From Thermoflexia bacterium (GTDB lineage Bacteria; Chloroflexota; Anaerolineae; B4-G1; DUEL01): a stretch of DNA of 35,236 nucleotides. Below the pieces are notes generated by a model. That model made no database searches and was not told the origin of the DNA. It saw only the letters and a list, made by a program, of their open reading frames with translations. The stretch is taken from NCBI GenBank assembly GCA_011192125.1, contig DUEL01000116.1, forward strand, positions 1 through 35,236, written 5' to 3'. Position numbers and translations under genes: made by a program. Of the stretch, positions 23,398 through 30,960 are shown in pieces; position 1 is the stretch's first letter, and each line of letters starts with the position of its first letter.

Positions 23398-24243
23398 ATG
23401 GCACACACCCCGAAGCGAGCGTTGGTCCTCTCCGGCGGCGGCGGCCGCGGAGCCTACGAATGCGGGGTCTACAAGTACCTCGAAGAGGCCGGATGGCAGC
23501 CGGACATTCTGGTGGGGACCTCCATCGGGGCCGTCAACGCCGCCTCCATCGCCTCCGGCAAGACGGCGCGGGAACTGGAGCAGGCCTGGCTCCAGACCCG
23601 TACCCGGGACATCCAGCGGTTCTGGCGACTCCGCCCCTGGCGATCGGTCTACGACACCACCCCCTGGCGGCGCACCCTCTACCGGTTCATCGATTTCGAC
23701 AACCTGGCCCAGACCGACAAGCGGGTGCTGATCACGGCCACGGAGATCGAGAGCGGCGACCTCCGCGTCTTCGACAGCCAGGAGGTCACCCTGACCCCCG
23801 ATCACATCCTGGCCAGTTGCTCCATCCCCGTCGTCTACCCGTGGACGCGGGTGGGGGACGCCCACTACTGGGACGGGGCGGTGATGGCCAACACCCCCCT
23901 GCGGCTCGCCGTGGACGCCGGGGCGGAGGAGTTGATCGTCGTGCTGCTCTCCCCCATCGGCATGCGGCGGATGTCTGTGCCCCGTCACCCCTGGGAGGCC
24001 ATCGCCGTGGTGCTGGACCTGGCCCTCAGCGCGACCTTCGAGCACGACCTGCGGCAACTGGAGCGGATCAATCGGCTGGTGAGGGCGGGAGTGGACCCGG
24101 ACCACCGGGAGGTCCGCTGCTGGGTCGTCACCCCCAGCCGCTACCCGGGTCTCTCCCGCATCCTCCGGTACGATCCGGAGGTCAGCCGGGAACTGATCGA
24201 CCTGGGGTACGCCGACGCACGGAACGTCCTCAAGAGCATCTGA
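23398..24243 (+). CDS. Patatin-like phospholipase
   Basis: This 281-residue protein is a patatin-family acyl hydrolase with a Ser-Asp dyad. The oxyanion motif is GGGGRGAYECG (13-23), the nucleophile Ser42 lies in GTSIG, and the catalytic Asp159 in DGAV. No signal peptide or membrane segment is seen, so it acts inside the cell, probably on membrane lipids or lysophospholipids. Length is typical of the small bacterial RssA/YlbK type. The ATG at 23398 is preceded by GGGGAGGAG. The gene is bordered by two half repeats in opposite orientation. Confidence 0.92.
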   Translation: MAHTPKRALVLSGGGGRGAYECGVYKYLEEAGWQPDILVGTSIGAVNAASIASGKTARELEQAWLQTRTRDIQRFWRLRPWRSVYDTTPWRRTLYRFIDFDNLAQTDKRVLITATEIESGDLRVFDSQEVTLTPDHILASCSIPVVYPWTRVGDAHYWDGAVMANTPLRLAVDAGAEELIVVLLSPIGMRRMSVPRHPWEAIAVVLDLALSATFEHDLRQLERINRLVRAGVDPDHREVRCWVVTPSRYPGLSRILRYDPEVSRELIDLGYADARNVLKSI

Positions 24244-24264
24244 CCACCGGGTGAGGCGATATGC

Positions 24265-24291
24265 TACCGCGGAGTCGCAGAGAACGCAGAG
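24265..24291. repeat. CACAGAG-type half repeat downstream of patatin gene
   Basis: The reverse complement matches the block at 23349-23375 at 20 of 27 positions. The unit GCAGAGAACGCAGAG is the left-arm orientation of the family. It lies in the 160-base gap between the patatin and cyclase genes. Confidence 0.5.
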
Positions 24292-24405
24292 ACGGATTTT
24301 CACCTCCCCTTCCTGCGATCCCCGCGCTCGGGCGGCGGCAGAGCAGGACCTGCGGCGGTGCCCGTTGTCCCACTCCCGATCGGTCGCCCCACCAGGGAGG
24401 AGCAA

Positions 24406-26133
24406 GTGACAGCAGGCACGGATAGCGACGGAAGGGCCTCGCTCCATCAAGCGATCGCTACTCTGAAGGAGCGGCTGAGGGAGGCCATCTATGAGATCGC
24501 TCGGCAACGGGGGCTGAACCCGGACGTCGCCGCGGGCCTGATCGCCCATCTGGACGACCTCCAGACCCGCCTCTCCCAACTGGAACGATCCCTCGACGCC
24601 GAGGCCCAGGAGCGGGCACGGCTGACCGCTCTGGCGGAGGTCGCCGGGATCGTCAACTCCTCCCTCCAACTGCCCGAGGTCCTCAACCGGGTGATGGACC
24701 AGATCGTCAGCCTGACCGGGGCGGAGCGGGCCTTCCTGATGCTTGTAGACGAAGAGACGGGACAACTGGAGTTCCAGGCAGCGAGGAACCTGGACCGGGA
24801 GACGATCACCGGTCCCGCCTTCGAGATCAGCCGCAGCGTCGTCCACCGGGTCGCCCAAGAGGGGCAGCCAGTGCTCACCACCGACGCCCAACTGGACCCC
24901 CGCTTCCGGGACAAAGAGAGCGTGGTCAGTTACAACCTGCGCTCCATCCTCTGCGTCCCGCTCCGCGTGCGGGAGCGGGTCACCGGCGTGATCTATGCCG
25001 ACAGCCGCATCCGTACCGGCCTCTTCTCCGAGCAGGATCTGGCGCTGCTCTCCGCCTTCGCCGACCAGGCGGCCATCGCCATCGAGAACGCACGCCTCTT
25101 CGAGAGTGTCATCACGGCCAAAGCGCTGATGGAGAACGTCTTCGCCTCCATCGCCAGCGGGGTGATCACTACCGACGAGGAGGACCAGATCACCCTGGTC
25201 AACCGAGCGGCAAGGGAGATCCTGAACCTGGAGGACCAACCTGTCGAGAATCGCCCCCTCTCCAAGGTTATCCCCTCCCTCGCCACCGCTCTGCAGCCGA
25301 TGATCCGACAGGTCCGGCGGGAGGGCCAGCCCATCGTCGGACGGGAGGTGGAGGTCGACCTGCCGGAGCGGGGGCGAGTCAGCCTCCGCCTGAGCCTCTC
25401 CCCCCTGCGGGATGCCGAGGGGAGGCCGGAGGGGTCCGTGCTGGTGGTCGACGACCTGACCCAGCAGCGCCGCCTGGAGGCGCGGGAACGGTTCATCCGT
25501 GAGACCTTCCAGCGGTACGTCTCCCCCGCCGTGGTCCAGCGGCTGTTGGAGGACCCGGAAAGCCTCCGGCTAGGGGGCTCCCGTCAGGAGGTCACCGTGC
25601 TCTTCGCCGACATCCGGGGCTTCACCTCCTTCAGCGAGCATCGCGATCCCGAAGCGCTGGTCGAGGTGTTGAACCGATACCTGGCCCTGGCGGCCACGGT
25701 GGTGTTGGAGGAGGAGGGAACGCTGGACAAGTTTATGGGGGACGCGGTGATGGCGATCTTTAACGCCCCCCTTCCCCAATCCGACCACACCCTGCGGGCT
25801 GTGCGGGCCGCGCTCCGGCTACGGGAGGCCGTCCGCGAACTCCACAAGTCCCTTCCCCCGGCCGACCGGCTGGACTACGGAGTGGGCATCGCGGTAGGGG
25901 AAGCGGTGGTCGGCAACGTGGGCACAGCCCAACTGTTGAACTACACAGCCATCGGAGCCTCCGTCAATCTGGCAAAGCGGCTGCAGGAGCACGCTGCTCC
26001 AGGTCAGATTCTGCTCGATCGCAACGCCTACGACCAGGTTCGGGACGCGGTGGAGGTCCGCACCCTCCCCCCGCTCCCGCTCAAGGGGTTCAGCACGCCG
26101 ATTGAGGTGTACGAACTACTGGGATTGCGGTAA
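24406..26133 (+). CDS. GAF-PAS class III adenylate/guanylate cyclase
   Basis: This soluble 575-residue protein has an N-terminal helical part, a GAF domain (about 79-229), a PAS domain (about 242-354) and a class III cyclase domain (about 390-575) that makes cAMP or cGMP. Metal-binding Asp402 (FADIRGF) and Asp446 (MGDAVMA), base-contacting Lys442 (LDKFMGD), Thr514 (NYTAIG) and transition-state Asn521 and Arg525 (VNLAKR) are all present. The Lys/Thr pair is the bacterial adenylate cyclase type, so cAMP is the likely product. The GTG at 24406 is chosen for its GGGAGGAG; a GTG at 24358 lacks one. No transmembrane sensor is present, so the signal is intracellular. Confidence 0.92.
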   Translation: MTAGTDSDGRASLHQAIATLKERLREAIYEIARQRGLNPDVAAGLIAHLDDLQTRLSQLERSLDAEAQERARLTALAEVAGIVNSSLQLPEVLNRVMDQIVSLTGAERAFLMLVDEETGQLEFQAARNLDRETITGPAFEISRSVVHRVAQEGQPVLTTDAQLDPRFRDKESVVSYNLRSILCVPLRVRERVTGVIYADSRIRTGLFSEQDLALLSAFADQAAIAIENARLFESVITAKALMENVFASIASGVITTDEEDQITLVNRAAREILNLEDQPVENRPLSKVIPSLATALQPMIRQVRREGQPIVGREVEVDLPERGRVSLRLSLSPLRDAEGRPEGSVLVVDDLTQQRRLEARERFIRETFQRYVSPAVVQRLLEDPESLRLGGSRQEVTVLFADIRGFTSFSEHRDPEALVEVLNRYLALAATVVLEEEGTLDKFMGDAVMAIFNAPLPQSDHTLRAVRAALRLREAVRELHKSLPPADRLDYGVGIAVGEAVVGNVGTAQLLNYTAIGASVNLAKRLQEHAAPGQILLDRNAYDQVRDAVEVRTLPPLPLKGFSTPIEVYELLGLR

Positions 26134-26162
26134 AATTCGGGTTACAAAGAACGCGTTCGACC

Positions 26163-26191
26163 CTCCCGCAGGCTCCTCGGGCCTGCGGGAG
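26163..26191. promoter_or_regulatory. 11-bp hairpin between cyclase and glycosyltransferase
   Basis: CTCCCGCAGGC (26163-26173) pairs perfectly with 26181-26191 around TCCTCGG. It lies 30 nt after the cyclase stop, and its 3' arm contains the only GGGAG upstream of the glycosyltransferase. It may end the cyclase transcript or limit translation of the next gene. No U-tract follows. Confidence 0.5.
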
Positions 26192-26217
26192 AGTTGTCCA
26201 GGCTGAAATCGCACACT

Positions 26218-27708
26218 ATGATCATCGATCTCATCGCCATCCTGTACGCGCTGGCCGTCCTCTGGCTCTCAGCCTACGGGCTGAACGGCTGGATCCTGAC
26301 CGTGTTGTACTGGCGACACCGTCGGCGATCCTGCCCGACGCCCGCCGTCCCTCGGGACCAACTGCCGACGGTCACGGTGCAGTTGCCGCTCTACAACGAG
26401 GCCCACGTAGCGGCCCGCCTCATCGACGCGGCCGCCGCGCTGGAGTACCCCCGCGATCGGCTGGAGATCCAGGTTCTGGACGACTCCACCGATGAGACGG
26501 TCCGGATCGTGGACAGCCGCGTCGCCTTCCACCGGCAGCACGGGGTAGACATCCGGGTCCTCCGCCGCTCGGAAAGGGATGGGTTCAAGGCCGGCGCGCT
26601 GGCCCGCGGGCTGAAGGAGGCGCGGGGGGAGTTCATCGCCATCTTCGACGCCGACTTCTGCCCCCGGCCGGACTTCCTCCTGCGGACCGTGCCCCATCTA
26701 GTGGCCCGCCCCGAGGTGGGAATGGTGCAGGCCCGCTGGTCCCACCTCAACACCGACTACTCGCTGCTGACGCGGGTGCAGGCGCTGGCGCTGGACGGCC
26801 ACTTCGTGGTCGAGCAGACGGCGCGCAGTCGGGCGGGGCTGCCGATGCACTTCAACGGGACCGCCGGCGTCTGGCGGCGGTCCTGCATTGAGGAGAGCGG
26901 AGGATGGCAGTCGGACACCCTCTGTGAGGACCTGGACCTGAGTTACCGGGCCCAGATCGCCGGATGGCGGCTGATGTATCTGCCGGACGTGGAGGAGCCC
27001 GCGGAACTGCCCCCGCAGATCCTGGCCTTCAAGCAGCAGCAGGCCCGATGGGCCCAGGGGGCGGTCCAGTGCCTACGCAAACTCTCCGGCCCGCTGCTGC
27101 GCAGCCCCCACCTCGCGCTCCATCAGAAGGTGATGGGCCTGCTCCATCTGAGCGGCTACCTGGCCTACCCGCTGATGATCCTGCTTCTCCTGCTGGCCCC
27201 CCTCCTCTCCCTCCACCCGGGCGTGCTGTGGGATCCCCTTCGTCTCCTGGCCCCGGCCTGTCTGGGCCCTCTCCTCGTCTACGTGACCTCCCAGTGGGCG
27301 TTATATCCTGACTGGGTGCGGCGGCTGAAGGCGTTGCCGCTCCTGGTCCTGGTGGGCACGGGGGTCGCCTGGAGCAACACACTGGGCGTGGCTCGCGGGA
27401 TAGCACGGTGGGGCGGGGAGATGAAACGCACTCCCAAGTTCCACCTGGAGGGCCGACGGGGCGGGTGGGCCCGCAGCCGGTATCGGCTCCGCCGGGATCG
27501 GGCGGTGATCGGCGAGGTGGGGCTGACCCTGTACGCACTGGTTGCGACGGCGCTGGCCTACCGCTCCGGCGATGGAGGGTCCATCCCCTTCCTCCTCCTC
27601 TATGTCGCCGCTTTTGGCCTGGTGGCGGGGATGAGCCTGTGGGAAATGACGCTACCCTTCAGGGAGAGCAGGTCTGGCGAGGTGATCCTTCCCCACAGTT
27701 CGGAATGA
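26218..27708 (+). CDS. Family 2 glycosyltransferase (cellulose-synthase-like), membrane-bound
   Basis: This 496-residue protein is a processive-type GT2 enzyme that transfers sugar from a nucleotide donor at the inner face of the membrane. All signature residues are there: DDS (88-89), DAD (Asp144/Asp146, FDADFCPRP), CEDLD (236-240) and QQQARW (273-278). One membrane segment is N-terminal and about five follow the catalytic domain. It lacks a PilZ domain. The nearest named groups are bacterial cellulose-synthase-like and CSLA/CSLC mannan or glucan synthases; the product cannot be fixed from sequence. The start is uncertain: ATG 26218 has no good ribosome binding site, while an in-frame TTG at 26194 follows GGGAGAG too closely and sits by a hairpin. 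Confidence 0.9.
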   Translation: MIIDLIAILYALAVLWLSAYGLNGWILTVLYWRHRRRSCPTPAVPRDQLPTVTVQLPLYNEAHVAARLIDAAAALEYPRDRLEIQVLDDSTDETVRIVDSRVAFHRQHGVDIRVLRRSERDGFKAGALARGLKEARGEFIAIFDADFCPRPDFLLRTVPHLVARPEVGMVQARWSHLNTDYSLLTRVQALALDGHFVVEQTARSRAGLPMHFNGTAGVWRRSCIEESGGWQSDTLCEDLDLSYRAQIAGWRLMYLPDVEEPAELPPQILAFKQQQARWAQGAVQCLRKLSGPLLRSPHLALHQKVMGLLHLSGYLAYPLMILLLLLAPLLSLHPGVLWDPLRLLAPACLGPLLVYVTSQWALYPDWVRRLKALPLLVLVGTGVAWSNTLGVARGIARWGGEMKRTPKFHLEGRRGGWARSRYRLRRDRAVIGEVGLTLYALVATALAYRSGDGGSIPFLLLYVAAFGLVAGMSLWEMTLPFRESRSGEVILPHSSE

Positions 27709-28267
27709 AGGTAGGGAGGGAAATTCGTCACGGGGGAGTTATGCCATTTGTCACTACCCGAGGGGCCGCTTTCGGGGTATGATACGCGCGACGTAGGCAG
27801 GCCGGCGCCCACCGAGGGTGCCCTCCGCAAGCCACATCGCACCTCTCCTCCTTTCCTTGGCTGGCGGTCCCCCGGGGCCCCCACACCCGGGGGACCGGCT
27901 CTTATAACGGGCACAAAGAGCCCAGTCCCCCCCTGCAGCCAGACCTCCCTTCGACGGAGTGGCGCAGGGCAACCCTGTCTCCGTGAACACCATAGCGCAG
28001 CGTGGACCGCCTTCACATCTTCCTACCCCCTCGCCACCTGCGCCCCGGAGGGCCGCCGGAGATTCCCCGGAGATTTCCCATAGAAACAACCTGCTTCCCC
28101 CAATACCATAGTTTTGCAGGTTTGTAGCGGAAAGTTATCTCAGCCATGCAAAGCGATCGCCCCACGCACGGGGCTGCTACCGCCCCTCAAAATCTCAGCG
28201 GGAGGGGTGCTGGCAGGAGACAAGGGACGTCTCACGGATGGGAAGAATAAGAAAAGGAGATAGGGGG
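27709..28267. other. 560-base stretch without a convincing gene, with two hairpins
   Basis: Open frames here have no ribosome binding sites and no recognisable protein. The stretch holds a perfect 12-bp GC hairpin (27865-27876 with 27886-27897), placed to act after the glycosyltransferase gene, and a two-tier hairpin (27954-27984; ACGGAG/CTCCGT outside, CAGGG/CCCTG inside). Just before the next gene a stem of about 15 positions (13 paired) joins 28171-28185 to 28211-28225, next to a small GCCCC/GGGGC hairpin. This may be the structured leader of the beta-helix gene. Confidence 0.4.
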
Positions 28268-29998
28268 ATGAAAGGGAAACACATCCTTACCGGTAGCCTG
28301 GTCGCCGGACTCTTTCTGGCTCTGGCCGTGAGCCTGACCCAGGCCCAGGGGCCCCAGCCGCCGGGCGCTGTCTCCAGTCAGGCAACTACGGGCACTGCCT
28401 TCACCTACCAGGGCCAACTTAAGGAGAACGGCTTCCCTGTGAACGGGACCTGCGATTTCCAGTTCAGCCTCTACGATGCCGATGGCGGAGGCACCCAGAT
28501 CGGCACCACGGAGACTAAGACCAACGTCCAGGTCAACGACGGCCTCTTCACCGTGCAATTGGACTTCGGCAGCGGGGCCTTCCAAGGCGACGCCCGCTGG
28601 CTGGAGATCGCTGTACGCTGTCCGGCGGGGAGCGGGACCTACACGACCCTCACGCCGCGCCAGGCGCTGACCGCCGTGCCCTACGCGTTGTTCAGCCTCG
28701 ATACCACACCCTACGCCAACGTGGTTACCGTGGCGAAAAGCGGCGGTGATTTCACCAGCATCCAGGAGGCGATAAACAGCATCACCGACGCCTCGGCCGA
28801 TAACCCTTACCTGGTCTGGGTGGCACCGGGGGTTTACAACGAGACCGTCACTCTGAAGCCTTATGTGCACCTGCAGGGGGCCGGCAAGGGAAACACCATC
28901 GTCCAGGCCGACGCGCCGGGTGATGAAACACTGGTCCTTGCCAGCGACACCAGTCTGCGGGATCTCACCGTCAACAACGTGGGCACGGGAGGCACATCCA
29001 CCTGCGGCGTGTACGGCGACAGCATCAGCGATGTCGAATTAGCCAATGTGGAGATTTCGGTGGACGGCGCTAACTCCTACAACTACGCCCTGTTCCTGAA
29101 CAACAGCACCGCCACCCTGGATCAAGTGACGGCGACAGCGGCAAATGCTTCCACAAACATCGGACTGCTGGCAGCATCCGGAGCCAGCGTCTCCATCTAC
29201 GGAGGCCTCTACACCGCCCAGTACGGCAACTATGCCTACGGCGTCCAGACCGGTGGGACGAACACCTTCGTAGGGACCGCTGACGTTTACGCCGAAGCCA
29301 GCGGCGCCAGCAACACCAACGCGGGCTTTCACAATACCGATAGCGCCAGCGCTTTCCTGCAGGGCGGGTATTTCCGGGCCAGCGGGGGCAATTACGCTTA
29401 CGGCGTTCTCAACGAGAATGCCACGTTAGAGGCCGAGGGAATCACGGCGCTGGGGGAACAGGGCGCACTCTCGGCTGGCATCCGGAACGATAGCAACATC
29501 GCCCTGACCGCCACGGTGGTCTCGCGCGGGGGTTCCATCATCGCCAGAGGCGGGTCAAGCGCCCACGCTGTCTATAACTCAGGAGACGGCGACACCATCA
29601 TCGAACTTCACCACGTGGCCCTCCTGGCAGAAAACGCCACTGGCAACAACCACGGTATAGCGAACTACGATACAGCAAAAGTATATGGCGGAACCATCAC
29701 CAGCAGAGGAGGTTCATATTCCAGGGCTATATTCTTCGGCGGAGGTCAGATGGAAATCCAGGGGGTTTACGCTTTCGGCGATCAGAGCACCTACTCGAGT
29801 TATGGCCTCCTCGTCGCCGGCCCAGGGAGCGTCAACGCCGATTCCTGTCGGTTCAAGGGGACCTATGCCGTGCGGATGACCACGGGAATTCTGAATCTGG
29901 CCGTGAGCCAGGTGGACGGTGGGATCACCAGGAGTGGCGGCACGCTGAATTGCTTCCAGGTATATGATGAGAATTACACCTCTTATACCTGTCCGTAA
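28268..29998 (+). CDS. Secreted right-handed beta-helix (pectin-lyase fold) protein
   Basis: This 576-residue exported protein begins with a signal peptide (about 26 residues, ending SLTQA). The first domain (about 35-145) is the common surface module that opens TAFTYQGQLKENG and closes LTPRQALTAVPYALF, seen in many environmental bacteria. It is followed by VAKSGGDFTSIQEAINS and VWVAPGVYNETVTLKPYV, the start of a pectinesterase-like beta-helix, with a long run of Asn/Gly/Ala-rich coils to the end. Pectinesterase catalytic residues cannot be confirmed, so a structural or adhesive role is more likely than an enzyme. The ATG at 28268 is chosen because AAAGGAGA lies upstream and the signal peptide then has normal length. 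Confidence 0.85.
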   Translation: MKGKHILTGSLVAGLFLALAVSLTQAQGPQPPGAVSSQATTGTAFTYQGQLKENGFPVNGTCDFQFSLYDADGGGTQIGTTETKTNVQVNDGLFTVQLDFGSGAFQGDARWLEIAVRCPAGSGTYTTLTPRQALTAVPYALFSLDTTPYANVVTVAKSGGDFTSIQEAINSITDASADNPYLVWVAPGVYNETVTLKPYVHLQGAGKGNTIVQADAPGDETLVLASDTSLRDLTVNNVGTGGTSTCGVYGDSISDVELANVEISVDGANSYNYALFLNNSTATLDQVTATAANASTNIGLLAASGASVSIYGGLYTAQYGNYAYGVQTGGTNTFVGTADVYAEASGASNTNAGFHNTDSASAFLQGGYFRASGGNYAYGVLNENATLEAEGITALGEQGALSAGIRNDSNIALTATVVSRGGSIIARGGSSAHAVYNSGDGDTIIELHHVALLAENATGNNHGIANYDTAKVYGGTITSRGGSYSRAIFFGGGQMEIQGVYAFGDQSTYSSYGLLVAGPGSVNADSCRFKGTYAVRMTTGILNLAVSQVDGGITRSGGTLNCFQVYDENYTSYTCP

Positions 29999-30046
29999 CC
30001 TTTCTGCCGAGCAGGCTATCTGAACGAACAGCAAAGGAGGCAGGAG

Positions 30047-30352
30047 ATGGACAGCGCACGTTTACAGAGGTGGGTCCTGCTCCTGCTCTTGGGCGTGCTC
30101 CTGCTACTCCCCGCAGGCGCGGCTCTGGCCCAATCCGGTGGGGGGTATGATCTCTCGTGGTGGACTGCGGAGGGGGGAGGGTACACCTGGAGCACAGGCG
30201 ACGGCTACTCTCTGGGCGGCACGGTAGGCCAGGCCGATGCTCACACCCAGGCGCTTACCGGCGGGGGGTACACCCTGGCCGGGGGGTTCTGGCCCGGTGC
30301 GGCGGTGCAGTACACCATCTATCTGCCGCTGGTTCTACGGAGTTACCCATAG
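30047..30352 (+). CDS. Small secreted surface protein with C-terminal YLPLVLR motif
   Basis: This 101-residue protein has a signal peptide (LLLLLGVLLLLPAGAALA, cleavage before QSGGG), then a short Gly/Tyr-rich module with two related halves (GGGYTWSTGDGYSLGGTVGQ and TGGGYTLAGGFWPG), and ends YTIYLPLVLRSYP. The Gly/Tyr module is a common unit in surface proteins of Chloroflexota and other environmental bacteria, and the hydrophobic-plus-Arg tail recurs at the C-terminus of many Chloroflexota secreted proteins. AAAGGAGG precedes the ATG. It lies 48 nt after the beta-helix gene, probably in one transcript. Function unknown; cell-surface display is an inference. Confidence 0.8.
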   Translation: MDSARLQRWVLLLLLGVLLLLPAGAALAQSGGGYDLSWWTAEGGGYTWSTGDGYSLGGTVGQADAHTQALTGGGYTLAGGFWPGAAVQYTIYLPLVLRSYP

Positions 30353-30386
30353 GGCAACGCCATCCCGCCCCTTGTGTTTCTGCGGT

Positions 30387-30878
30387 TTATACCCGCACGC
30401 CCTCCAGCCGCAGCAACTGGACCTTTCGGGAGAGCCCTCCTCCGTACCCCACTAGCAACCCATCGGCGCCGATCACCCGGTGGCAGGGGATGAGAATCGG
30501 CAGGGGATTGGCACCGACGGCCGCCCCGACCGCGCGGGCGGCGCGCCCCTCCTTGCCCAGCCGTCGCGCGATCTCGCCGTAGGTCGCCGTCGTCCCGTAG
30601 GGGATGGACGCCACCTCCCGCCAGACCGCCCGCTGGAAGGGGGTGCCCCGAAGGTCCATCGGCACGTCGAATCGGCGGCGCAGGCGAGAGAAGTACTCCC
30701 GCAACTGGACCACCACCTCTGTCAGCGGCCCTGGTTCATCCTCTGGCTCCACGCCCAAGTGACGGGCCAGCCACACCTTCAGCGGCTCTTCCTCGAAGGC
30801 GATCCGGCACACCCCCCTCTCCGTCCCAGCCAGATACAGCCGGCCGACCGGTGAATCCATCGTGGTGTAGAAGATCAT
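30387..30878 (-). CDS. ogt: Methylated-DNA--[protein]-cysteine S-methyltransferase
   Basis: This 163-residue protein repairs O6-alkylguanine in DNA by moving the alkyl group to its own cysteine. The active-site block ILIPCHRVIG has Cys132; the DNA-binding helix region GTPFQRAVWREVASIPYGTT (about 78-97) and the YGEIARRLG stretch are typical. The length matches the single-domain Ogt type and there is no Ada regulatory domain. AGGAG lies 8 nt before the ATG at 30878. It converges on the small surface-protein gene with only 34 bases between stops. Confidence 0.95.
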   Translation of the reverse strand: MIFYTTMDSPVGRLYLAGTERGVCRIAFEEEPLKVWLARHLGVEPEDEPGPLTEVVVQLREYFSRLRRRFDVPMDLRGTPFQRAVWREVASIPYGTTATYGEIARRLGKEGRAARAVGAAVGANPLPILIPCHRVIGADGLLVGYGGGLSRKVQLLRLEGVRV

Positions 30879-30904
30879 CCTCTCCGCTCCTGTAAGGGGC
30901 CTCC

Positions 30905-30925
30905 CACAGGCTCCCTACCTGTGGC
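30905..30925. promoter_or_regulatory. 7-bp hairpin in the gap before ogt
   Basis: CCACAGG (30905-30911) pairs with CCTGTGG (30919-30925). It fills the 82-base space between the end of the propeller gene and the ogt start. Its core ACAGGCTCC...CCTGT resembles the hairpin at 26163-26191. Confidence 0.35.
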
Positions 30926-30960
30926 TGGCAAACTATCGGGGAGCCCGTCCCGTCGGTTCC

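Noticed and set aside
28100..28267. Possible GEMM (c-di-GMP) riboswitch before the beta-helix gene, suggested by TGCAAAGCGATC and nearby hairpins
   Set aside because: The conserved GGCAAACC part and the tetraloop-receptor order are not present.
30366..30395. Possible fifth CACAGAG-type repeat (TTGTGTTTCTGCGGTT)
   Set aside because: The match is short and lies largely in the stop region of ogt; it is not better than chance by eye.
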